Assembly: GCA_947306745.1 (NCBI GenBank)
Contig: CAMZHH010000001.1
Span: 65,000 to 128,999 of the forward strand
DNA from: an uncultured Candidatus Saccharibacteria bacterium
GTDB lineage: Bacteria > Patescibacteriota > Saccharimonadia > Saccharimonadales > Saccharimonadaceae
DNA length: 64,000 nt
Direction: 5' to 3'
A program made the position numbers and the translations under genes. A model generated the notes under the pieces. It searched no databases, was not told the DNA's origin, and saw nothing but the letters and a program-made list of their open reading frames with translations. This document shows positions 48,540 to 57,171 of this stretch, one piece after another. Numbering within the stretch: the stretch's first letter is position 1; every line of letters starts with the position of its first letter.

Positions 48540-49103
48540 ATGAGGAAATTTACCTGGTGGGAAAAAGCGCTATTTGTTCTTTTAGTGCCATGTTTTATTG
48601 TTAGCTTTTTCTTAATTTCCGTCGCTTCAATTACGCAAACGCAGAATAATACGGTTTTTCTAATTGTCGGTAGCGTAATCGCGGCGGTTAATATTGGCAT
48701 CTTTTTCTTCTTTCTTAAGACGCTCAAAAAATATTTCGATTTCCGCAATAAACGTGGCATCAAACAATTTTTCTATACAATTATCCTGATGCCGTTGGTG
48801 GTTGGCATCTATTTTATGGGCTACTATCAGGCTTGGCTCTACATGATTATTTACGCCGTTATTACTGGCATTTATGTTTATTTAATTAATAAAGAATTCG
48901 GGAACTTTTCATTTAAACTCGATCAACGAGCGAGTAAAATTTACGTGCAAGATTTAAGGAGCTACAACACTGATTTACGCATCGTAGGGAAGGATAAAAA
49001 AGTTAAAAGCAGTACTGACGAATTGCGCGTTGGCGATGTAATTACGATTAGTAAAGACGGGGAAACCATTTTAACGCTAAACGTAGCCAAAAATAAAAAA
49101 TGA
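48540..49103 (+). CDS. Membrane protein of unknown function
   Basis: Multiple TM segments then a beta-like soluble C-term. Confidence 0.65.
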   Translation: MRKFTWWEKALFVLLVPCFIVSFFLISVASITQTQNNTVFLIVGSVIAAVNIGIFFFFLKTLKKYFDFRNKRGIKQFFYTIILMPLVVGIYFMGYYQAWLYMIIYAVITGIYVYLINKEFGNFSFKLDQRASKIYVQDLRSYNTDLRIVGKDKKVKSSTDELRVGDVITISKDGETILTLNVAKNKK

Positions 49104-49107
49104 AATA

Positions 49108-49128
49108 CCCACGGCGCTTGGCCGTGGG
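49108..49128. terminator. Stem-loop between convergent genes
   Basis: CCCACGGCgcttgGCCGTGGG. Confidence 0.6.
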
Positions 49129-49136
49129 CTTCATAA

Positions 49137-49739
49137 TTACTGTGTCTGGCGAGAAAGCGAGAGAGCATTGCGCATGTCGCGCAAATCGCGTTCGAACAGG
49201 GAAATGCGGCCATACAGCTCTTCGCGCGTATAGCGCAACATCCTGACTTTACCAACGCGGGTAATGTTCCTCATTCTCTCCAGGAAGTTTTGTTCGCTCC
49301 GGTGAATTAACTCCACCGGCATTTCGGTTACCTTGTGAACCTCGCGGACGCTCATGGGGCGATCGCCAAACAGTCCATAGCGCATCGGAATAATCTGCAT
49401 CACTTCTTTGTCGAAGTACGCACACTTTATGATGTCGATTAGGGCTGGCAGGTTTTCGGCCGGAAACGGATGCTTCATCAGCCATCCACGCAAGTGCGGC
49501 TCATTGGCGAAAATCGCGCAATACATCTCCTCATAGCCGGTAAGACGGCACTTAACGCCGATATTCTCCAGCGCGTTGTAGATTTCGTCCTGCGTCTTCT
49601 CACTAAAGAATCGTACATGGTCCAAGATCGGGTTACGGCAATCTTCAACCAGGTCTTCTACGCTTCTTATGCCAAAGATTGCCAGGGTACTAATTGTGCT
49701 ATCACTCAAACCAATTTCCTTTAGTCTCAAGCTATTCAC
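49137..49739 (-). CDS. Helix-hairpin-helix / RNAP alpha-CTD-like protein (200 aa)
   Basis: LRLKEIGLSDSTISTLAIFGIRSVEDLVEDC; canonical TTGACT-17-TATAAT promoter upstream; GTG start. Confidence 0.6.
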   Translation of the reverse strand: MNSLRLKEIGLSDSTISTLAIFGIRSVEDLVEDCRNPILDHVRFFSEKTQDEIYNALENIGVKCRLTGYEEMYCAIFANEPHLRGWLMKHPFPAENLPALIDIIKCAYFDKEVMQIIPMRYGLFGDRPMSVREVHKVTEMPVELIHRSEQNFLERMRNITRVGKVRMLRYTREELYGRISLFERDLRDMRNALSLSRQTQ

Positions 49740-49873
49740 CTCTTCCTCTCTACAGTAATGGCAACGTGCAAATTACGCCGTTCTGTGACAGCGTATCGTC
49801 ATTATAGCATAAACATCGTAAAAAGTCAAGAATAAGGGGCTTCCTATATAGAGTGAATGGTATAATATGGCCA

Positions 49874-51106
49874 ATGACCATTGAAGTTACTATTCGCGAT
49901 GATTTTCCGCTCGGCACTTGGCGGGGTATGGGTGGCGCCGTGACGGAAGCGGCCGCGCATAATTTTTCCAAACTTAGTCCTACTAAGCAACGCGCATTGA
50001 TTGACGCGTACTATGGAAAAGGTAGTCTAGATTATCGTTGGTGTCGCATTAGCATTGGTAGTAACGATTTTTGTTTAGCGCCATATGAATATGCTAAGCA
50101 TGCAGATATGCGAGATTTTTCAATCGAGCACGACCGGGGTGAAATTATTCCAATGCTTCGGCAGATTCAATCTAAGCAGCCGAAATTGCAAATTGTAGCT
50201 AGTCCATGGTCGCCACCAAAATGTCTGAAAATTCCGCGCATCCAACGTCGGGGCGGCTTCTTGGCTCCGTGGCATTATGGTAATTATGCGAAATACATTC
50301 ATCGTTGGCTTAATGCTTATGCCGACGAGGGATTTAACATTAAATACATTACGCCTCAAAATGAACCGCGCGCACTTCAATTCTGGGAATCATGTTTATA
50401 TTCCTATCGTACTCAACGTAAATTGGCATATAAATATCTCGCCCATGAATTAGCTCATGAAGATGTGCAGATTTTAATGTGGGATCACAACAAAAAACAC
50501 CTTACGCAGGTAGCGGAGGCTTTATTGAAAGGCCAGAAATATGGCGAAGCAGAAAAGGTGGCCGGCCTTTGCTATCACTGGTATAACGGCACGCATCCGG
50601 ATGAAATGTGGCAAGTGCGTCAGGAATATCCTAACGCGGTATTATTGAGCTCAGAGATGTGTTGCGGCTGTCCATATCCGTACGACGAGCAGGACTGGCG
50701 CGGGGCTGCCGGATTGTATTTATATGAATTATTATCGGACATTAATACTGGCGCTACGGCTTGGATCGATTGGAATATGTTATTAGACGAGCATGGCGGA
50801 CCGAGCTATTGCCGAAATTTCGTAAAGAGCCCGATCATTTTAAATGGTGCCGAAGACGACATTGTGTTAACGCCGATTTATCGTGCGTTGCAAAAATTTG
50901 CGCAGGCATTCCCAGCGGGTAGCAAAGTGATTCGTTGCGACATTAACTCGGACGACGTAGCCGTCGTGGCGCGCAAAACTAGTGCTGGTTATGAAGTGAT
51001 TGCAGCAAATAAATCTCACGATCAGCGAGAGCTTGAAATTACACTCGGTAAAACAAAAAAGAGCCTCAAACTTGAAGGGCTCGATATGCAAAAAATAGAA
51101 TTGTAA
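49874..51106 (+). CDS. Glycoside hydrolase family 30-like (glucosylceramidase/beta-glucanase type), no signal peptide
   Basis: GTWRGMGGAVTEAAAHNFSKL, YITPQNEPRALQFWESC, VLLSSEMCCG, ATAWIDWNMLLDEHGGP; start reassigned to MTIEV. Confidence 0.87.
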   Translation: MTIEVTIRDDFPLGTWRGMGGAVTEAAAHNFSKLSPTKQRALIDAYYGKGSLDYRWCRISIGSNDFCLAPYEYAKHADMRDFSIEHDRGEIIPMLRQIQSKQPKLQIVASPWSPPKCLKIPRIQRRGGFLAPWHYGNYAKYIHRWLNAYADEGFNIKYITPQNEPRALQFWESCLYSYRTQRKLAYKYLAHELAHEDVQILMWDHNKKHLTQVAEALLKGQKYGEAEKVAGLCYHWYNGTHPDEMWQVRQEYPNAVLLSSEMCCGCPYPYDEQDWRGAAGLYLYELLSDINTGATAWIDWNMLLDEHGGPSYCRNFVKSPIILNGAEDDIVLTPIYRALQKFAQAFPAGSKVIRCDINSDDVAVVARKTSAGYEVIAANKSHDQRELEITLGKTKKSLKLEGLDMQKIEL

Positions 51107-51189
51107 TTTTTGGTGGGGCTTAATTGGCCAGGCTTTAACAACATATAAAGAAGATATTAAGGGCTGGTCGAAAATGATATAATGTATTT

Positions 51190-52170
51190 ATGGCAGAAGT
51201 TTTATCTAATCGTAATGAACAAGAACCTGAGCCCCAAAAGCTAACAAAATGGGATGAGTTGAAGGATGTTCCATTTAACGACGGGAAACAACCCGAAAAT
51301 CACGAGAACAACCAGCAACAGTTTGAGACAGAGTTGGTCTCTCCTTCTGACATTTTGAGTGATGTTCAAAGTTTTGCTGTCAAAAACGGAAAGGTATATT
51401 CTAGAGAGACTGGGCAAGAAGAAACTGATGAGGATACTATTTTGAGAGTAAAAACATCAAAATTTTTGCTCAATAAGGCTAAAGCACTACGAGATGAAGA
51501 TTCATATATGCGCGGTGCTAGTTTTACTGATAAAGGGCCAGATTATTATATTGACAAAGCGATGGATAGGTATGGATTTAAAGGCGAAGATACTGTATAT
51601 GCCGAAGGTAAACTTTTGAGAGAGTTGGTTGATAAAGGTTCTCACTACCAAAAAATGTCGGGAGATGACTTAGTTAATTCAAAATATGGTATGTTTTTTG
51701 GAGAAAATGGAGACTTAGGAAAAGCGCTCTTAGAACGCAGACTAAAACAACATGGGTTAAAAATGACCGATCTAAATGTAGGGGTTGACTCCTCCGCCCT
51801 CAAGAAGGATGGTTATTCGACTGTAGACATCAAGGTTAGCACTACTCCGATTATAAAACTTGAAAACGCACCTAATAAACCAGATGTATTTCATCATCCG
51901 GCTGCAGAACAATTGAGTACACTTGAGACAGAACTCATCAAGGCACAAAATAATGGTGACGACGAGGCCGTAAAAGGTTACCGCGCTGCGCAAAAAATGG
52001 TCGTTGAAAGAAATCGCCTCGAAGTATCTCCAGAAGATTGGAACAATATGAGCATAGATCAGAAAGAAAGATTTTATAGACTGAAGATGAAAGAAGAAAA
52101 AATACTAGGAGATAGTGATGCTTTCAATTATTGGAATGCCAATCTCCAACGTTTAAAGAATACTTCGTAG
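51190..52170 (+). CDS. Hypothetical hydrophilic protein (326 aa), atypical composition
   Basis: Leaderless TATAAT 51178-51183; many AGA codons compared with CGN-rich neighbours. Confidence 0.65.
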   Translation: MAEVLSNRNEQEPEPQKLTKWDELKDVPFNDGKQPENHENNQQQFETELVSPSDILSDVQSFAVKNGKVYSRETGQEETDEDTILRVKTSKFLLNKAKALRDEDSYMRGASFTDKGPDYYIDKAMDRYGFKGEDTVYAEGKLLRELVDKGSHYQKMSGDDLVNSKYGMFFGENGDLGKALLERRLKQHGLKMTDLNVGVDSSALKKDGYSTVDIKVSTTPIIKLENAPNKPDVFHHPAAEQLSTLETELIKAQNNGDDEAVKGYRAAQKMVVERNRLEVSPEDWNNMSIDQKERFYRLKMKEEKILGDSDAFNYWNANLQRLKNTS

Positions 52171-52322
52171 GGGATTTAACAGACAAAATTATAGAGGCAA
52201 ATTACAGTTTTTGGCATGTTTTTTGTCGCAAAAATGGCATAAAAATAGTCCTCAATTTTTATGAGGGATTTAACAGGCATTTATAGATTACGGAATAGTT
52301 AAAAATACTTTTATAAACCGTT

Positions 52323-52398
52323 TGGTGGGGGCAGCTGGGCTTGAACCAGCGACCAATCGGTTATGAGCCGACTGCTCTAACCACTGAGCTATGCCCCC
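52323..52398 (-). tRNA. tRNA with CAU anticodon; body resembles tRNA-Ile2 (lysidine-modified) rather than elongator Met
   Basis: GGGGGCATAGCTCAGTGGTTAGAGCAGTCGGCTCATAACCGATTGGTCGCTGGTTCAAGCCCAGCTGCCCCCACCA, full cloverleaf. Confidence 0.88.
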
Positions 52399-52438
52399 CA
52401 TGCATTCAAGTATATCATATCTTAAAAGAGGCCTCGCA

Positions 52439-52660
52439 TTATTCACGCGGGGCCTTCAGGAGTCCAAGGTCCGAAGGATCGATGTCGGAGCGAATAAGGC
52501 CGTAATGAAGATTCATACAGTCGGCTGCCGTAATTGATTCGCAAGCAAAGATATCTTTTGTAAATAAATCAGCAATCGTTACGAAACCCTCGCGGGCAAA
52601 AGCACGTTTCGTCTCCTCGGACATTTTCAACTCACTAAGGTACACACATTCTTTCTTCAT
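52439..52660 (-). CDS. Small HhH / RNAP alpha-CTD-like protein
   Basis: YLSELKMSEETKRAFAREGFVTIADLFTKD; SD AAGGGGGGGG; TTGACA-16-TATAGT promoter upstream. Confidence 0.62.
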   Translation of the reverse strand: MKKECVYLSELKMSEETKRAFAREGFVTIADLFTKDIFACESITAADCMNLHYGLIRSDIDPSDLGLLKAPRE

Positions 52661-52746
52661 AAACACACCCCCCCTTACAAAGACGACTGTTACTAAAAAA
52701 CACTATACCATAAACAGAGCATTTGTCAATCTGCTATAATAATCAT

Positions 52747-53169
52747 ATGCGGGATAAAATTGTCGCGACTTTTCGCCGTCTACGTTATATCAGTAAGAAA
52801 GATATTTTTACTGTACATAACATTGTTTTTGCGATCACGGTGCTAATGTGCGGCTATTTTGTGGTCGGTACAGTTAATGCTACAGCGCGCAACTGGTCGC
52901 TCGAGCAGAAGTTAAACAGTCGCAAACTCGAGCTTGCTAAGATGAAGATCGAAGTCGACACGTTAAAGTTGGAGCAAGAATATTACCAGACGGATGAGTA
53001 TCAAGAATTGACTGCACGCGCCAAAGCCGGGCTTATGTTACCGGGTGAAACGATGGTTATCTTACCGAAAAATTCCGAAGAAGCTCTGAACAAATATCAC
53101 GATTCGACTGAAGAAATCCCGAGTTATCGTAGTAACTTCTCCGAATGGCTTGACTTTTTGTTCGGTTAA
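52747..53169 (+). CDS. FtsL/DivIC-like septum protein
   Basis: Single TM followed by a coiled coil and KAKAGLMLPGETMVILP; start reassigned to MRDKI. Confidence 0.7.
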   Translation: MRDKIVATFRRLRYISKKDIFTVHNIVFAITVLMCGYFVVGTVNATARNWSLEQKLNSRKLELAKMKIEVDTLKLEQEYYQTDEYQELTARAKAGLMLPGETMVILPKNSEEALNKYHDSTEEIPSYRSNFSEWLDFLFG

Positions 53170-53190
53170 GCGTACAATATAGATTATCGT

Positions 53191-53267
53191 CGCGGGGTAG
53201 AGCAGCCTGGTAGCTCGTCTGGCCCATAACCAGAAGGTCGTTGGTTCAAATCCAACCCCCGCCACCA
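53191..53267 (+). tRNA. Initiator tRNA-Met(CAU)
   Basis: CGCGGGGTAGAGCAGCCTGGTAGCTCGTCTGGCCCATAACCAGAAGGTCGTTGGTTCAAATCCAACCCCCGCCACCA; 1:72 mismatch and A11:T24. Confidence 0.95.
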
Positions 53268-53339
53268 AGTTTTCATCTAGGCCTAGCGGCCTTATTTTTT
53301 ATATCAAAAAATCCCCTCTTTTACGGAGGGGACTTATAG

Positions 53340-54704
53340 TTAGATTCTTTCGCAAGCTGTACGAATCAGTTCGCTCCAGTCATTTGCTAGATGCGGCATT
53401 CGTGCGATATCGTACACAGTTAAATCTAGCATGATAGCCATGGCGAGTTCTTGCATCAAGATGCCAGCATTTGGCGCCATAATAGTTGCACCAAGAAGTT
53501 TACCACCCTTCTTGCTGCAGATGAGTTTGATGAAACCGCGGTCTTCATCGGAAATATTAGATTTCTGCACTACGTCGAGCGGCAATAGCATCTTTGTAAT
53601 TTTGCGGTCAGCACGGATGCAATCATCTTCGGTTTCGCCAATGCGAGCAACTTCTGGCACGATATTCGTGCAGTGAATTACGCCACGATAATCAACAGTT
53701 GCTTTACTGCGGCCAAGGATGTGCGAAATAGCTACGCGTGCATCAATCAGAGCTTTCTCGGTCGAACTGTGACCGCCCACAACGTCACCGGCAGCATAAA
53801 TATTCTTCGCCGATGTTCTCATCGTATCGTCAACCTGGATGCCGTTGCGAGTAAACTTCACGCCAGCATTTTCGAGGCCGATGTCGATATTTGGTGCGCT
53901 ACCAGTGCATAGCAAAACTTGATCGACGCGCACGGACTTTTCTTGACCGCCACGAAGGAAAACAACTTTCTTTGAAACGCCATCTTTTTCAAGAGCGATG
54001 ACGCGTGACTGCGTAAGGACTTTGATACCTTGCTTATTGAAGATCTCGTCCAAAGTTTGTCCAACTTCTTCATCTTCGCGTGGTAATAGACGACCAGCGA
54101 TTTCAGCTACGATAACCTCCGTTCCGAGTGTAGCGAAGAACTGTGCTAATTCGCAACCCGTCGGACCCGCGCCTACGATGAAAATCGTTTTTGGCGGACG
54201 AATCATTTCAAGCACATTTTCCGGGAGCCAGAAATCGTAATCTTCTGGGATCGTGATACCTGTATCAAGCATACCCGCCCCGGTGGCTAGTAAGATATTC
54301 TTAGCCTTGATAGTCTTTTGCTCGCCGACGCTGATTTCGTGCGCCGAGAGTAGATGACCAAGACCATGCAGGCAGTCGATGCCAGCTTCTTCGAAGTCTT
54401 TCTTGCTATTAGCATGCGCCCGCTTCATTGCGGTATTCTTCCAGTTATTGAGGGTAGGGTAGTTATAACGCAAGCTTCCGCTCGATAAGCCAAAACGTGC
54501 GCCTTCCGTCGCAGAACGGAATAATTGGGTGGCATGGAATAACGCACCAAGCGGCACGTTTGTATAGTTCAGGCTCGAGCCGCCCCACTTCTGCGATTCG
54601 ATTAAGGCGACTTTGAGTCCTGATTTCGCGGCAATTAAAGCCGCTTCGCCTCCGGCATCTCCACTGCCAAGGATAGCCAGATCATAATCAAAACGTTTCT
54701 TCAT
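53340..54704 (-). CDS. Pyridine nucleotide-disulfide oxidoreductase (mercuric reductase/dihydrolipoamide dehydrogenase-like)
   Basis: LAILGSGDAGGEAALIAAKSGLKVALIE, FIVGAGPTGCELAQFFATLGTEVIV, IYAAGDVVGGHSSTEKAL; the usual CxxxxC position reads WGGSSLNYTN. Confidence 0.88.
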   Translation of the reverse strand: MKKRFDYDLAILGSGDAGGEAALIAAKSGLKVALIESQKWGGSSLNYTNVPLGALFHATQLFRSATEGARFGLSSGSLRYNYPTLNNWKNTAMKRAHANSKKDFEEAGIDCLHGLGHLLSAHEISVGEQKTIKAKNILLATGAGMLDTGITIPEDYDFWLPENVLEMIRPPKTIFIVGAGPTGCELAQFFATLGTEVIVAEIAGRLLPREDEEVGQTLDEIFNKQGIKVLTQSRVIALEKDGVSKKVVFLRGGQEKSVRVDQVLLCTGSAPNIDIGLENAGVKFTRNGIQVDDTMRTSAKNIYAAGDVVGGHSSTEKALIDARVAISHILGRSKATVDYRGVIHCTNIVPEVARIGETEDDCIRADRKITKMLLPLDVVQKSNISDEDRGFIKLICSKKGGKLLGATIMAPNAGILMQELAMAIMLDLTVYDIARMPHLANDWSELIRTACERI

Positions 54705-54705
54705 C

Positions 54706-54966
54706 TTATATTATTTTATCATGATTTCGGTAAGCAAAAGCGACATCCTCGTTTAATCGCTCTAGCTCCTTGATGATGACTTTACGTAAATCATCCTCGG
54801 TCACGATGTCTTTGTCGGCAATCCATTTATCGGTCACGCAAGCTACGCGCTCTGCCATTTGTTCCGCCCAACCTTCCGGCTGACGGACGCCTTTTGCGTA
54901 GCGCATAACGCTCTGCTTAACACCATCGTGCGAATATTCGTAAGTAATCTTTTTGTGTCGTGCCAT
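54706..54966 (-). CDS. Small conserved-looking hypothetical protein
   Basis: 86 aa, tightly packed with flanking minus-strand genes. Confidence 0.6.
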   Translation of the reverse strand: MARHKKITYEYSHDGVKQSVMRYAKGVRQPEGWAEQMAERVACVTDKWIADKDIVTEDDLRKVIIKELERLNEDVAFAYRNHDKII

Positions 54967-55652
54967 TATAGACCCCAGTAAGTTAGAATGAAGGCGGCCA
55001 AAATTGCAAAGCCACTACCAGAGATTATGCGAACGAAAGCCTTGTTGCGGATGCGCCAACGTTGCACTTCAGCTACGTTGCGACCAGTTTTGATGCGAAT
55101 CTTTAACGCTACCATCGGTACGGCAATAATCACTAAATATACACCGAGCGCGATAAATGGCTGCGTTGTGCTAACTAGGCAGTTTGCTACAACGGCATAA
55201 ATTGCAAGTGTGAGTGGCAACTCGACGAATGAACTTAACATACCCAGCGAGAATGCTTCGATATTATCGCCGGTAGCACGGGCGCGACGTGTAATATAAC
55301 GCGTCAAGCTCTTTGGCAACCAAGTCTGCGTGGACTGTTTACCGCGACGGAAGTAGAATAACCACATCACGATTGCAGAGGCGAGTAACATACCAGAAAT
55401 TACAAATACTGCTTCTTGAGCAATTACACCCTGGAAAGTATGCTCAATCAAGAAGGCGCCTGCACAGACGGCCAAGAAGCTAATCACTAATGCGCCCCAG
55501 ATATAACTTTTTGCTAAGTAGCGTGTTTTGCGACGACGATGATGCCCCATGCTCGAATGGTATAGCAAAACAAGGCCACCCAGACTCAACTGCAGGGAAG
55601 CTTGAACTATACCGGCTAAGGCGATTGTCGCAATACTTAGCAAATCGCTCAT
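54966..55652 (-). CDS. Polytopic membrane protein of unknown function
   Basis: Six or so hydrophobic segments; overlaps start of the downstream gene. Confidence 0.7.
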   Translation of the reverse strand: MSDLLSIATIALAGIVQASLQLSLGGLVLLYHSSMGHHRRRKTRYLAKSYIWGALVISFLAVCAGAFLIEHTFQGVIAQEAVFVISGMLLASAIVMWLFYFRRGKQSTQTWLPKSLTRYITRRARATGDNIEAFSLGMLSSFVELPLTLAIYAVVANCLVSTTQPFIALGVYLVIIAVPMVALKIRIKTGRNVAEVQRWRIRNKAFVRIISGSGFAILAAFILTYWGL

Positions 55653-55728
55653 GTTTTCAGTTTATCACGCTTAAGCAATTATTGCACTTACGCTTGTCAA
55701 TTTTTTGATTGACTGTAGGCTGGTTCGC

Positions 55729-57171
55729 ATGAAGAAAATATTTTTCATTATTGTGGTTTTATGGTGCGCCTGCTTGGGTATGCCAGTTTTTGCGGAAGCT
55801 GATGTTTCGCCATTATATATTTCAGCGTTTAATGCTGGATATAAGGACGATTCCGCAGCACAGAATTACGATTTTATTGAGTTAGCACGTGCCGGTGCGG
55901 ATGATGTTTCGCTTGCTGGGGTAGAGTTGCGCTATTTTAACAGCTCGGGTAATTTTGCCGGTGCAATTTCATTTCAGGATGATTGACTGCTTCGGGCGGA
56001 TCGGGTGGTCTTTGGTTTTAAGAATAGTCCCCAGTTTGCCGAGGCGGATAGTATATATCAGTATTATTTTTCGAGCAGTGGTCTAGCTTCCACGGCTGGT
56101 ATATTACAGCTCTGGCTGGGCGATGATCTGCTCGACGAAGTCTGCTGGGGTAAGCTCAGTTGTGTGCAAAATGTAGCTAAGTTTTCCACTTCAGCGACGG
56201 ATAATTTTAGCTACCTGCGTGGCGAAGATAATCTTTTTACTCCAGCGATATACCACCCAGAGATTAATCTTGACGCTATTATCAGTCTCGCGCCGCCAGC
56301 AGAGCCCTCGCTCTGTGGCATGCTGACCGTGTCGGAGATATATACTTATTATGTCGATTCTGCTACGGAGCAGTTTATTGAACTATATAATCCCGGCGAT
56401 ACAGAAATTCCACTCGACCCCTGTAATATTCGATATAAAAATACCGTCATCCCACTATCGGGCAGCTTATCTCCTGGAGCATATTTAGCCGTTCAGGATT
56501 CAGCGCTAATCTTTACGAAGGACCCGTCAACTTTTAATACAGTCTCTATTTCTGATACTTCCGGTGATATATTGCTCGATTTTGTCTATCCGCACGGTCA
56601 AAAGAAGGGTACGGCGTATGCGATTTTTAACCCCGGTACTACGGAGGAGAAATGGCTCCAAACTTATGCACCTACGCCCGGAGCAGAGAACGTCTATCAG
56701 CAGTTTCAGGCTTGTCCTGATGGCAAGGAGATTAATCCGGAGACGGGGAGTTGTATCAAGAGCAAAGAGGCCGCCGTGGCTACAATTTGCCCAGAGGGGA
56801 AGTATCTTAATTTACTAACTGGACGTTGTAAGAAAATCGAAACGACCACGGCTAAAATTTGCAAAGAGGGTTACCATCTGAATTTATTAACTGGTCGTTG
56901 TAATAAAGATAAAACAACAACAGTCACTGAATGCGCTGAGGGCTACGAGCGCAATCCAGAGACAAATCGCTGCCGTAAGATTCAGACCGCCACTGCACAG
57001 GAGTACCCCGTCGAGCCACCAACGGAGGAGACTTATGCAAGTCCGCAGATCTTTATTGCTGGCGGAGCCGTGGTGGCACTACTGTTGGGCGGGGCTGGCT
57101 TTGCGGTCTTTCAGTTTCGCAAAGAGATAAAAACCGCTATACTTAAGATATGTCGACGAAACGCGTCTTAG
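55729..57171 (+). pseudogene. Lamin-tail-domain (LTD) surface protein with Cys-pair repeats, interrupted by one in-frame UGA (55984-55986)
   Basis: ORFs 55705-55986 and 56005-57171 are in the same frame and read through as one protein; signal peptide, LTD-like blocks, four C..EG...NxxTGRC repeats, C-terminal TM. Confidence 0.72.

Noticed and set aside
53062-53268. Minus-strand ORF MVAGVGFEPTTFWLWARRATRLLYP...
   Set aside because: This is the familiar artefact translation antisense to the initiator tRNA plus its flank; it overlaps the tRNA and the FtsL-like gene.
55696-55713. Inverted repeat GTCAAT-TTTTTG-ATTGAC upstream of the LTD gene as an operator
   Set aside because: Only 6-bp arms in AT-rich DNA; could arise by chance and no second copy was noticed.
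55729-57171. UGA reassigned to Gly or Trp in this genome
   Set aside because: UGA is used as a genuine terminator at tight junctions (dus 24307-24309, GT4 genes ending at 11524 and 12624), so a global code change is not supported.
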